From a virus, in the IMG/VR virus record IMGVR_UViG_3300005613_000086, positions 1 through 52,009 of that record: a stretch of 52,009 nucleotides of DNA. One strand, written 5' to 3'. This document shows positions 25,501 through 33,545 of this stretch, one piece after another. The position numbers and the translations under genes were made by a program. A model generated the notes under the pieces. That model had not been told where the DNA came from and did not search any database. It saw only the letters and a list, made by a program, of their open reading frames with translations. Every line of letters starts with the position of its first letter. Position 1 is the stretch's first letter.

Positions 25501-28500
25501 GATGAACAAATTAATACAACATATTATGATTTACAAAATCCAATAGGTAGTGTATATAATTATTATTCTACAAATATCTTTGGGGATTGTTTTAATGAAT
25601 CAATTTTAGTAAAAGAAGTTGTAAATACGAATAATAATATTATTGCAACCCCTAATTCTATTTTAGATGACCCTTCACTTATGAATCCTTCTAATTGGGA
25701 GGTTCATGCAATTGATGAGTATGGGAGAGTTAGTTTTGAACCTATTATTTATGATAATAATTTTATTATTGATTGGGATAGTACGGAGGAAGTTAGTAAT
25801 TTATATCAGTTAATTGCAGAATTCTACGATTATCAGTTTGGGTATTTTACTATTGATCAAAACAGTGGTAAATTAATAACATATAAAGGTGAAAATCCTT
25901 ATTCTAATAACCCTAATACTATATTTAGTGCGGCGGTTGACCCTAATAGGGTTGGATGTGATGATTTTAATAATGTTTCAGTTGTATTCGGAAGTGAGAA
26001 TTGGCAGGGTTTTAAATTACCTGAATTAGAAGATTGTAGTTGTACAATAGATTTCTCTTTTGATTATATGTTAAAATATGATGCCGGCAATTTGATTGAT
26101 TGTGCGAATAATATATCTTGTAATCCTGCAATTATACATGACAATACAATTAGTAATATTAATTGTTTAAATTTCGTTGCGTTTACAAATAGTATAGATG
26201 AGTCGCAAACATTACAAGGTAATTTTAACGATAGAGAGGATGTAACAGAAGAGTATATTATTTGGCAAAATACCAATGTGTTAGAACCAAATGTAGAATG
26301 TTGTAACGCACTGGGTGGAAATGTTGTGTCAGTAACACAATGGGCGTCTGTGAATCAAAATTGGGTTTCGCAGATAAACACAACTTATGGGGAATTATTT
26401 ATTAATCCTTCGCAAGATTTGTTAGCAACATTAAACTTTAATACGGGAGAGATATTACAGTTCATTGAAAAATATAAAAATATTAAGTCGAATGTGGAGA
26501 ATGAAATATCGGGTTGTTTTAATTTAACCCTACTATTCCCAACTTGTGACATACAATATAATAATTATATAACAACACAAAGTATATGTAATTTAGAAGT
26601 ACCATTAGAGTGTGGTATATGGTCTAAATTATTGACAGATTATAAGACATTAGAAAGTGCGATAATGAATGTTATCGGACAATATAATTCATTATGTGCG
26701 GAACCATTAAATGGTACTATTTCACAAATAGACGTTATTAAAACTTTTAATGGATTAACCACTCAAGAAATAACTGAATTAGAAAAATTAAAAAGTAGTG
26801 AAGATAAACTTAATGAACAAATCCTATTAATAGAAAATGATATTAGTAAAAAAAGTGGGGATAATATTATCATTGAAAAAGCAATTACTAATGTAGATAA
26901 CCCATTAGATTGCTCCGTTTATCAAAATAAAATAAATGAAATAAGAAACTTTGACTATAATTCGTATTGTAATAGTTTAATTTACGGTGATATTAACTCT
27001 AATGATGGTACTAAACAAAATGAATTTAATGTTTGTATATCGACAAAAACATTAGAAAATCAGAATGAAGAATTGGTATATTCTCAACTATTAGAAGATT
27101 GTTTTACTAAAAATAGATTAAATGAAGAACTAAATAACGCAAAATTTGATAATAATCAAACCTTAATTAGTGAAATTGAAAGTCAGCTATTAGATGTTAA
27201 TAATGACATCAATAGATTAACTACAGATTATAATAACACTATTAGTTACGATGAATCTAAGCAGTCGTCAATAATAGAAAATAATGATACGCAAAATACA
27301 ATTATTAAAACTGCGGAATTATTAAATACTAATACTGAAAATATTACTGACAATTCGGGTAATTTAGTTTTAAGTGATACACAAAAAATAGAACTAGACA
27401 TTATCTACAATAAAAATATATCACAAATAAGTGATTTATCGGTAGAACTTGAAGAAACAAATATTCTATTAAATCAAAACTTAATAGAACAAAATACGAT
27501 AATATCGGGTACTAAGATTGAACAAAATAATATTGGTAATACTGTATTAGAACCACTATCTGGTGGAACATTAGGTACTGGAGATGGTATATGTGATTTT
27601 ATTGACCCATCATTATTAACCTCTTCACTATCAGGTGCGTTATTATACAACGGTTTAAATATCCCATTAGAATGTTGTAATTCCAATGTAATTCAATTAG
27701 ATGGTACATTTACTTTTATTGGTAGAGAATGTTTTTATAGTAGTAAACAGGAGGAAATAAAAAATTGTTGTGATGTAATCGATACATTAGTAATTGAACA
27801 ATCACTAGAAGAACTACAACAAGAGATACCAACTATTGAACAAAAAACCCAAGAATGTTATGATAATTGGTACAGCAAATTGGTAGGGGATTATGAAGTT
27901 TATGAAGAAGAAAATAATAGTAATTTTGATTCATATTTAAATAAATTAAAAGTTAATTTTAAATTATTTGTTAATAATACAAATGATGATACTCAGACAA
28001 ATATAGACACAGGTTTAACTTATTTGCCATATACACAAGGGGTTAACCCAATATGGGAATGGGATCCTACTAATGGGTATACTGGAGTTATTTTAGAAGG
28101 TACAGAACAAGAGATTGCGGTAATTGAAGATGGTATATTTAATCACCTATCACAATTAAATGTACCATATAACTCAGAGATGTTTGAACCTGAGTGGCAA
28201 ACATTTAATTTTACGATACCAGAGTGTGTATGTGATGATTTACGAAGATTATATCCAAACAAAGAATTATTCTTCTCTATTGGTATAGAGAATTATGAAT
28301 GTTCATTGTGTTTATTGGTTGATAATATACAAGTTAATGTTTCTGATTGTCAAACAAATAGAATACTATCAATAAATGATTGTATGGTACCACAATTAAG
28401 TTGTGTTATAGACAATAAAAAATCTTGGGTTTATTATGATGGTGGGGTAGTTAAACAAACAATATACCCTAATGGTGATTGTAATACTGGTTCTACATCT

Positions 28501-30468
28501 AATTATGAAATAGTTAAATTAGGTGCGCAACAAGAAAGACTATGGTTAGATTTAGAATATAGATATACAGATTATGATGTTAACCATTCTGATTTAATAT
28601 TAAATGTTAAAAATGCAACTTTCAGTATTGATCCTGCGAAGGCAATAGAATGTGACGTATTTAATTATTGGAAAAATATTGATTGTAATAATTGTATAAA
28701 TAGTTGTACATCTGCAAATACAGTTATATTTAGTGGGCAAGTTTATAGTTCTACTACATTAGAAAATTATACTTTAGATTTATCGGCATCAACATCAGGA
28801 TTAACATTTAGTTGTTCTACGTTTACAGATTTATTAGAAAATCAAGTATTAGAATTGAAAAATAATTACTATACACTAACCTCGAATTATACTACATCAC
28901 TAAATGCGTCTTATTATGAATTATTAAATTTAGGTTCTTCACTAAGTAAATTTAGTATACAAAAAAATAATTGTGGTACTGATACTTTAATATTAAATAA
29001 TAATCGAGAAATTGATAATTTATTTGGGTTAATTACCGAAAATTATGATGGTACTATATCATTTTATGAATCTTATATTTACACAGGTAGTACACCATAT
29101 ACTGGTGGTACTTTGGTTGAAGTTTTAAGTGGTATAACTGCGCAAACATTCAACCAAACCCCATTTGTAAATTCTGGTTGTTGTAAAACAATTAATAATT
29201 TACTTAATAGTGAAGGTGTGGGCGGTTTAGATTTAGGTAAGAACTATCAATGGGATAGTAACATCAGCGCCTGTGTTTGGAAACCAATAAATGGTTGTTC
29301 TAATTGCAATGGGGATTGTGAATATTGTGGTACATTAAACGAGTGTTCTAATGGTTTTTATACGGGTACTTCTTATAATGTCTGTATTAATCCATTAGAT
29401 TATTTAGATATACAACCATCAGAGATTAATATTAAAGCAGTATTTGATCAATTAGTACAAACTAATTTAATTGACGTTAAGAGTAGACAAACAATTAGTG
29501 ATTATCCATTATTAAGGTTGTTCTATGAATTATACCTAAACGCAAGTAATTGTGGTAAAGACTTATCTGGTAAATATACATACGACACTATGTTTGAGTT
29601 TATGGATAAGATTGGTGACTATTGGTTAGACTTATTAGAACAAGTTGTACCTGCAACTACTATATGGGAAGGGTGTGATAATTCTGGAAAGATATATAGA
29701 AATACTATTTTTGATAACAATAAGTTTAACTATAAGAGATATAGTTTGAATTTCATAGATGTTGAAGTTGATTGTCCATTATCTGCACAAACAGACTTTA
29801 GTATTGGTTCTGAAACTAAACATTCATTAGTAGAACAAAAACCTATATATCCATCAAGTCCTGAAATAACACAACTTAAGACTAACATATTAAATAAAGA
29901 GTTGGAGATTGTCCTACTTAAGAAACAAATTTCTGTTGAACAAAGTAAGTTATGTGCAATAAGACTACAAGATTTAGACACACCAAACCTACAAGATTTA
30001 ATTGATTCACAACAAAGTCAAATTGATTTACTTAATAGTGAGTTAGATAAATTAAATCAACAATTAGTAGAATTAAATAATCAATTAGGTACATTAGAAA
30101 ATGAGTATTTACAACAACAACAAAATTATTATATGAACTTTATGAGTTGTAGTGGTATAACTCAAAACCTAATAAATGCACAAAATAATTTATCTGGATT
30201 TACACAAGGTACTACCGCATATGAAACACAAAGAAACTTTATTGCGGGACTTAGAGATAAATATAATAAGTGTGTTAGAAAGGCGAATACGTTAGTAAGT
30301 GATTATAATACAGTGTTTATAACACAAATATATGACAGTAATGAATATGAGGGTAATGTAGAGATATTTGGGGATCCTGATTTTGATATACCTAATTTCA
30401 CTAAAACATTACCACCAGAACAATTATCTGGATGGTATTATAATCAAGAATTGATACATAATTGTTAA
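22561..30468 (+). CDS. giant Cys-rich tail/baseplate protein, 2635 aa
   Basis: This is by far the largest gene in the window. Residues about 470-515 (LYRRLILNIAWLWKSKGSRK and onward) resemble a segment found in baseplate/tail proteins such as the tail protein I family. At least five Cys-Cys modules recur with the form E/Q/G-C-C followed by a Gly or Asp a few residues on: C806-C807, C927-C928, C1247-C1248, C1705-C1706 and C2207-C2208, each with a further Cys about 15-35 residues downstream. Two coiled-coil zones are visible, at about 1400-1650 and 2440-2535. It is likely a very long tail or fibre-type structural protein that meets the cell surface. The frame is intact throughout. Confidence 0.85.
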   Translation: MANNNRIKIAGYAKRIFFNDNIEYRNFSPDLVGFQLTSEGGTTLFTNGNFSISVNLDPKPNVLFTQGTKSKFFTLDDISTSGDTQSTIQSNVKAKLNIDITNPLSYIWYGSSSEMIRASLIDIQENWPAAIYVDNKVGSVTGNNITDYVYDISSDESTFKVNSNFFNNPYAIKYTEDSKYVATNSEENPLRNFTLKYGSYVIEHNGIVKNIKSITPATQKTNSELTLVVDGNPFPELTGIYIPQYSFLSNNVDASIPYFIKPNESEIEKFFSGLDDFQRTILNRDITPIYRAEIISSNYTDDGVLLTSKKVYDFPLMDDGYNLNFFDTFYIAYLNKLTKLGEGLDQTNTDIIFRKYTTEAINSFDTLPKADGEDLTLNGEKATKLVRIYGVEFDYVKKYINGIKFAHVVTYNKRNNLPDVLVKDLAFMLGLEPINFISDTSFSKLYLPSNGGGQFSGTSTNLTKEQIDVELYRRLILNIAWLWKSKGSRKAVEFLFRFIGAPESLVNFNEYIVVVDKPLDIEEIKRLLYIYTGEVDLSNIPYDDDGFPLPPVNGDLVISNFIDPETGEVVENGITDMYFQKAGGWYRETYGSNVLTVLNGNNPHVGPYDGGSEYLQYFSRCYIPNFDNEPTVVITADTIRQNYFVNYNYGIFNGIPTGTTFYTTQLTYNSNTNNYQPIDNCLNVNYSIIETPLQNDGKTTLQQAFAEAEAEYNAFLELIQKDSYLVYSPEWQIIKNNYELSLKNCLNEISTEDCDTNKTLEICLNGVEVETTQYSCDNLSLKECSPFLYYEDENGNKVSFDKFPQCCGNNNGNFVSYVNEYGRLTEYCTTKAPCVGKPLEPLENGIVPFLMTENTVPDNIFQLYDRCYQYIYEQTIPLSEFEVVIGYTPQEIINSFLSGDYQLSISFETLFSYVSCDITSVVSSPECCAYYGMNYTIVNDGQKEYIVCLKNNLNGLSDEQVPQFTLQDRLSLGNYTMPNIDEQINTTYYDLQNPIGSVYNYYSTNIFGDCFNESILVKEVVNTNNNIIATPNSILDDPSLMNPSNWEVHAIDEYGRVSFEPIIYDNNFIIDWDSTEEVSNLYQLIAEFYDYQFGYFTIDQNSGKLITYKGENPYSNNPNTIFSAAVDPNRVGCDDFNNVSVVFGSENWQGFKLPELEDCSCTIDFSFDYMLKYDAGNLIDCANNISCNPAIIHDNTISNINCLNFVAFTNSIDESQTLQGNFNDREDVTEEYIIWQNTNVLEPNVECCNALGGNVVSVTQWASVNQNWVSQINTTYGELFINPSQDLLATLNFNTGEILQFIEKYKNIKSNVENEISGCFNLTLLFPTCDIQYNNYITTQSICNLEVPLECGIWSKLLTDYKTLESAIMNVIGQYNSLCAEPLNGTISQIDVIKTFNGLTTQEITELEKLKSSEDKLNEQILLIENDISKKSGDNIIIEKAITNVDNPLDCSVYQNKINEIRNFDYNSYCNSLIYGDINSNDGTKQNEFNVCISTKTLENQNEELVYSQLLEDCFTKNRLNEELNNAKFDNNQTLISEIESQLLDVNNDINRLTTDYNNTISYDESKQSSIIENNDTQNTIIKTAELLNTNTENITDNSGNLVLSDTQKIELDIIYNKNISQISDLSVELEETNILLNQNLIEQNTIISGTKIEQNNIGNTVLEPLSGGTLGTGDGICDFIDPSLLTSSLSGALLYNGLNIPLECCNSNVIQLDGTFTFIGRECFYSSKQEEIKNCCDVIDTLVIEQSLEELQQEIPTIEQKTQECYDNWYSKLVGDYEVYEEENNSNFDSYLNKLKVNFKLFVNNTNDDTQTNIDTGLTYLPYTQGVNPIWEWDPTNGYTGVILEGTEQEIAVIEDGIFNHLSQLNVPYNSEMFEPEWQTFNFTIPECVCDDLRRLYPNKELFFSIGIENYECSLCLLVDNIQVNVSDCQTNRILSINDCMVPQLSCVIDNKKSWVYYDGGVVKQTIYPNGDCNTGSTSNYEIVKLGAQQERLWLDLEYRYTDYDVNHSDLILNVKNATFSIDPAKAIECDVFNYWKNIDCNNCINSCTSANTVIFSGQVYSSTTLENYTLDLSASTSGLTFSCSTFTDLLENQVLELKNNYYTLTSNYTTSLNASYYELLNLGSSLSKFSIQKNNCGTDTLILNNNREIDNLFGLITENYDGTISFYESYIYTGSTPYTGGTLVEVLSGITAQTFNQTPFVNSGCCKTINNLLNSEGVGGLDLGKNYQWDSNISACVWKPINGCSNCNGDCEYCGTLNECSNGFYTGTSYNVCINPLDYLDIQPSEINIKAVFDQLVQTNLIDVKSRQTISDYPLLRLFYELYLNASNCGKDLSGKYTYDTMFEFMDKIGDYWLDLLEQVVPATTIWEGCDNSGKIYRNTIFDNNKFNYKRYSLNFIDVEVDCPLSAQTDFSIGSETKHSLVEQKPIYPSSPEITQLKTNILNKELEIVLLKKQISVEQSKLCAIRLQDLDTPNLQDLIDSQQSQIDLLNSELDKLNQQLVELNNQLGTLENEYLQQQQNYYMNFMSCSGITQNLINAQNNLSGFTQGTTAYETQRNFIAGLRDKYNKCVRKANTLVSDYNTVFITQIYDSNEYEGNVEIFGDPDFDIPNFTKTLPPEQLSGWYYNQELIHNC

Positions 30469-30511
30469 TGATTTAAGTTAATTTTTTAATATATATAATA
30501 AAAAGAAAAAG

Positions 30512-30589
30512 ATGGTATTAAAAGGATATAACAACACAAAATATATTAATCATAATGAACTAATTGATTTATCATATAAGTTAATATAA
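30512..30589 (+). CDS. possible 25-aa peptide in the gap before the propeller gene
   Basis: The 128-base gap after the giant gene holds an ATG frame of 25 codons (MVLKGYNNTKYINHNELIDL and five more residues) ending 7 bases before the next start. It follows an AT-rich TTAATATATATAATAAAAAG stretch that resembles the candidate late motif. It may be a real small peptide or an upstream leader; the evidence is weak. Confidence 0.25.
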   Translation: MVLKGYNNTKYINHNELIDLSYKLI

Positions 30590-30596
30590 TTTAAAT

Positions 30597-33503
30597 ATGG
30601 CAGGAATTAGAGGTAAAATAGTAAATCCAATATCAATAGGAGGTGAAGTTATAACTGAAATTGAATCACCTATTAACTTAAATATAGGTACTGATATGAA
30701 TTATCAGGCATCCTCTATGTCTACATTTTTAAAAACAGAAAAATCATTATTCCTACCTACAGATTTATCTAAAATAGATGATATATTTTTAATATCTAAA
30801 CCTGATAAATACGGACAATCCATATTTAGAAATAGATTAACAGAAAAAACAATACCATTAAATTTTTCAGGTAACGTAAGTGACTCGAATTCTGAGATAG
30901 AAATTACTGAGAATAATGAAATACTTTATATAGATAATGGTAAAAAATATCAGTTACTTTCTAGTAGAAATGAAAGTAATAACTATGGTTGGGAACCTGT
31001 AAGTAATAGGGCGAAATATAATCATATAGAAAGATCGGACTTTGATAGTTTTGATTTCCCACAAGTTACGATAAGAGGTGTTAGAAAAATCCCTACCACT
31101 ACCGCAGATACTTTATGTGGTCCAGTAACATATACTGGTGAAACATATGATAGAATGAATTATAATTGGTTCTTTGGTAAAAATTCAGGGATTTCATTTA
31201 ACCCTATACAAAGTGGTGGAACGCCAGTTATATTAAGTGGGGCGATGGAATCACAAGAAGGTGTTGCCTCATTATCTAATAAAGAGGGGAAACTATTATT
31301 CTATACAAATGGTGAAACGGTTTATACTAGCGGAAACACAGTTATGTCTAATGGTACGGGTTTATCTAGTTCGGGAACCTCAACACAATCAGTTGTTATT
31401 GTCCCTAAACCTGAATCTGATAAGTATTATTTGTTTACTACAGATTATAACGGTAATCCTAATGGATTTGAATATTCTATAGTTAATATGGGATTACAAA
31501 ACGGAGATGGTGTAGTTGAAACAAAAAACATTAAACTTATTAATTCACCATTAACTGAAAAAGTAACTGCGTGTAGTAATACAACTGAAGACTCTTATTG
31601 GGTTATAACACATACAAGTGGTGATACATCATATTATACGTATAAATTATCTTCTACAGGATTAAGTGGACCGATAATCACAAATATCGGTTCTACACAC
31701 AATACTGCGAGAGGTTATATGAAGACATCGCCTGATTGTTCTAAATTAATATCTTTATTATATGATGAGGATATTATAGACATTTTTGATTTTGATTCCA
31801 CAGGTGGTACGTTAAGTAATTTTATATCATTAACGGGAATGACTTTTGATATTGGACCTTATGGGTTGGAGTTTTCTTCAGATTCTTCTAAGTTTTATGT
31901 TAGTGAAGGTGCAGGTGAAAAAGTATATCAATTGGATTTAACTTATACCTCTTCTACTGAAATGATAGACAATGTAATTGAGGTAGGTAACATTAGTGGG
32001 GCGAGTTTTGGGGCACTACAATTAGCACCTGATGAGAGAATCTATCTTGCAGATTATAACAATACTAATTTACATATTATACATAGACCGAATGGTTTGG
32101 GTGTACAATGTAATTTTGAAAGTGATGGTTTATCTTTAACTAATAGTGGTATCACCGGTACATCTTCATATTGGGGATTACCTAATGTTATAACGGACAA
32201 ATCTATTTCTTGTGATAGATCAGTTTATATTATACCTAAAAGTAGGACAGGATACTTATTTGACGTTTTAGTGAATAATGTTAATAACGTAGTTGAACCT
32301 AAAAAACTTTCATTATTTGGTGAGGTTTATAGATACGAACAAAGTATTGGTGAATTTACTAAATCCGCATTATCTAATTTTGTTATAGATTATAAAGATT
32401 TAACTGCTAATACAAGTAATAACATTTATATACCTACATTAAATATAGGTGAGGGTGAATTTTTAATAAAATCTTACTGGACTTATAATGTAAACACGTT
32501 ATTGGCGAAGAAACAAAAAGTCACAAAAAATACTATTAATACATATAAAAGAGGTGAATTATATGGTTTATATGTTCCCGAAACGGATTGGTATTTTATA
32601 TCTTTGTTTGAATCACAAAAACCACTATTTAATAGTTCTACCGCACCTCAACCTCAAGACATAGGTAATTTAGTAGTACAAAGTAGGTTTACTGAAAGTG
32701 GTACTACTGAGTACGTAGTAAATGGTTTATCTGACCCAATAGTCTCATATAATGGTTCTGTATTGGCTAAGAATATTGAATATAGTGCAGTTACCTCTGC
32801 AACTACACCATATATTAAATTATTATTTAATCCATTACCTAATCAAGTTTTAACATATGCATATATTAATAATGGAGGTAGTGACGATTTATTGGCGGAT
32901 TTATATACGATATCTACAACAATAAAAAGTGGCTCAACTAGTACACAATCCTCTACAGATAGAGTATTTTATAATACCACACAAAATAAATATGAATTTT
33001 ATTTGACTAGTGTCCCTAATAGTGATGTTGTTTTATCTTTAAATGGGACAATATTAAGTAAAGATATTGAATATTACTTATCTTTATCTGATAGTAGAAG
33101 AATTATATTTGAAGATGATTTAGTTGTTGGCGATATAATAGAAGCGTTTTATGTTCCTACTGCCGCGATAAATGGGTTAGTACCTAATAATACGCCTACA
33201 ATTAGCTGGTCTATCAACGATGCACCAACACAAACATTTGGTAGGTTTACAATAGAAGTGACTGATCCTACTGATGAATTTTTTGAATCAATAGAATATA
33301 GTTTTGTTGTTGACTATATTATAGGACAAAAAACATATAGTGATACTATAACATTGACAAATGCAGTCGCAGGTGATAAATTTATATATAGGGTTAAAAA
33401 TGAAAAATTTTATACCCCTATTATTGGTGAAACTATTTATAGTGTAAACTATAGTGATGTAAATAATATAGAAATACAATTTAATAGTGGGCAATCATAT
33501 TAA
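30597..33503 (+). CDS. tail/fibre protein with an embedded Bacteroidota-type beta-propeller, 968 aa
   Basis: Residues 1-185 look like a phage attachment part. Residues about 189-530 match a beta-propeller typical of flavobacterial gliding/T9SS proteins: YNWFFGKNSGISFNP, GKLLFYTNGETVY, VMSNGTGL-STQSVVIVPKP, YGLEFSSDSSKFYVSE, GALQLAPDERIYLADYN and WGLPNVI occur in the canonical order. Two copies of a fibre-like module follow, at about 712-760 (SYNGSVLAKNIEY) and 810-855 (SLNGTILSKDIEY). There is no signal peptide and no T9SS sorting tail. It is probably a virion surface protein whose propeller was taken from a host gene and may bind a surface receptor. Confidence 0.8.
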   Translation: MAGIRGKIVNPISIGGEVITEIESPINLNIGTDMNYQASSMSTFLKTEKSLFLPTDLSKIDDIFLISKPDKYGQSIFRNRLTEKTIPLNFSGNVSDSNSEIEITENNEILYIDNGKKYQLLSSRNESNNYGWEPVSNRAKYNHIERSDFDSFDFPQVTIRGVRKIPTTTADTLCGPVTYTGETYDRMNYNWFFGKNSGISFNPIQSGGTPVILSGAMESQEGVASLSNKEGKLLFYTNGETVYTSGNTVMSNGTGLSSSGTSTQSVVIVPKPESDKYYLFTTDYNGNPNGFEYSIVNMGLQNGDGVVETKNIKLINSPLTEKVTACSNTTEDSYWVITHTSGDTSYYTYKLSSTGLSGPIITNIGSTHNTARGYMKTSPDCSKLISLLYDEDIIDIFDFDSTGGTLSNFISLTGMTFDIGPYGLEFSSDSSKFYVSEGAGEKVYQLDLTYTSSTEMIDNVIEVGNISGASFGALQLAPDERIYLADYNNTNLHIIHRPNGLGVQCNFESDGLSLTNSGITGTSSYWGLPNVITDKSISCDRSVYIIPKSRTGYLFDVLVNNVNNVVEPKKLSLFGEVYRYEQSIGEFTKSALSNFVIDYKDLTANTSNNIYIPTLNIGEGEFLIKSYWTYNVNTLLAKKQKVTKNTINTYKRGELYGLYVPETDWYFISLFESQKPLFNSSTAPQPQDIGNLVVQSRFTESGTTEYVVNGLSDPIVSYNGSVLAKNIEYSAVTSATTPYIKLLFNPLPNQVLTYAYINNGGSDDLLADLYTISTTIKSGSTSTQSSTDRVFYNTTQNKYEFYLTSVPNSDVVLSLNGTILSKDIEYYLSLSDSRRIIFEDDLVVGDIIEAFYVPTAAINGLVPNNTPTISWSINDAPTQTFGRFTIEVTDPTDEFFESIEYSFVVDYIIGQKTYSDTITLTNAVAGDKFIYRVKNEKFYTPIIGETIYSVNYSDVNNIEIQFNSGQSY

Positions 33504-33520
33504 AATAATAACATTTGATA

Positions 33521-33534
33521 TATTTATTAATAAA
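33521..33534 (+). promoter_or_regulatory. TATTTATTAATAAA motif, candidate late promoter
   Basis: This 14-mer is identical to the one at 1831 and includes the palindrome TTTATTAATAAA. It lies 11 bases before the ATG at 33546, which in addition has an SD-like AGAGGAA. No -33 TTG is present. Confidence 0.5.
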
Positions 33535-33545
33535 TAAAAGAGGAA

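Noticed and set aside
30597-33503. Interpretation of the propeller protein as a host T9SS-secreted protein
   Set aside because: It has no signal peptide and no C-terminal T9SS sorting domain, and it sits in a phage tail block with fibre-like modules.
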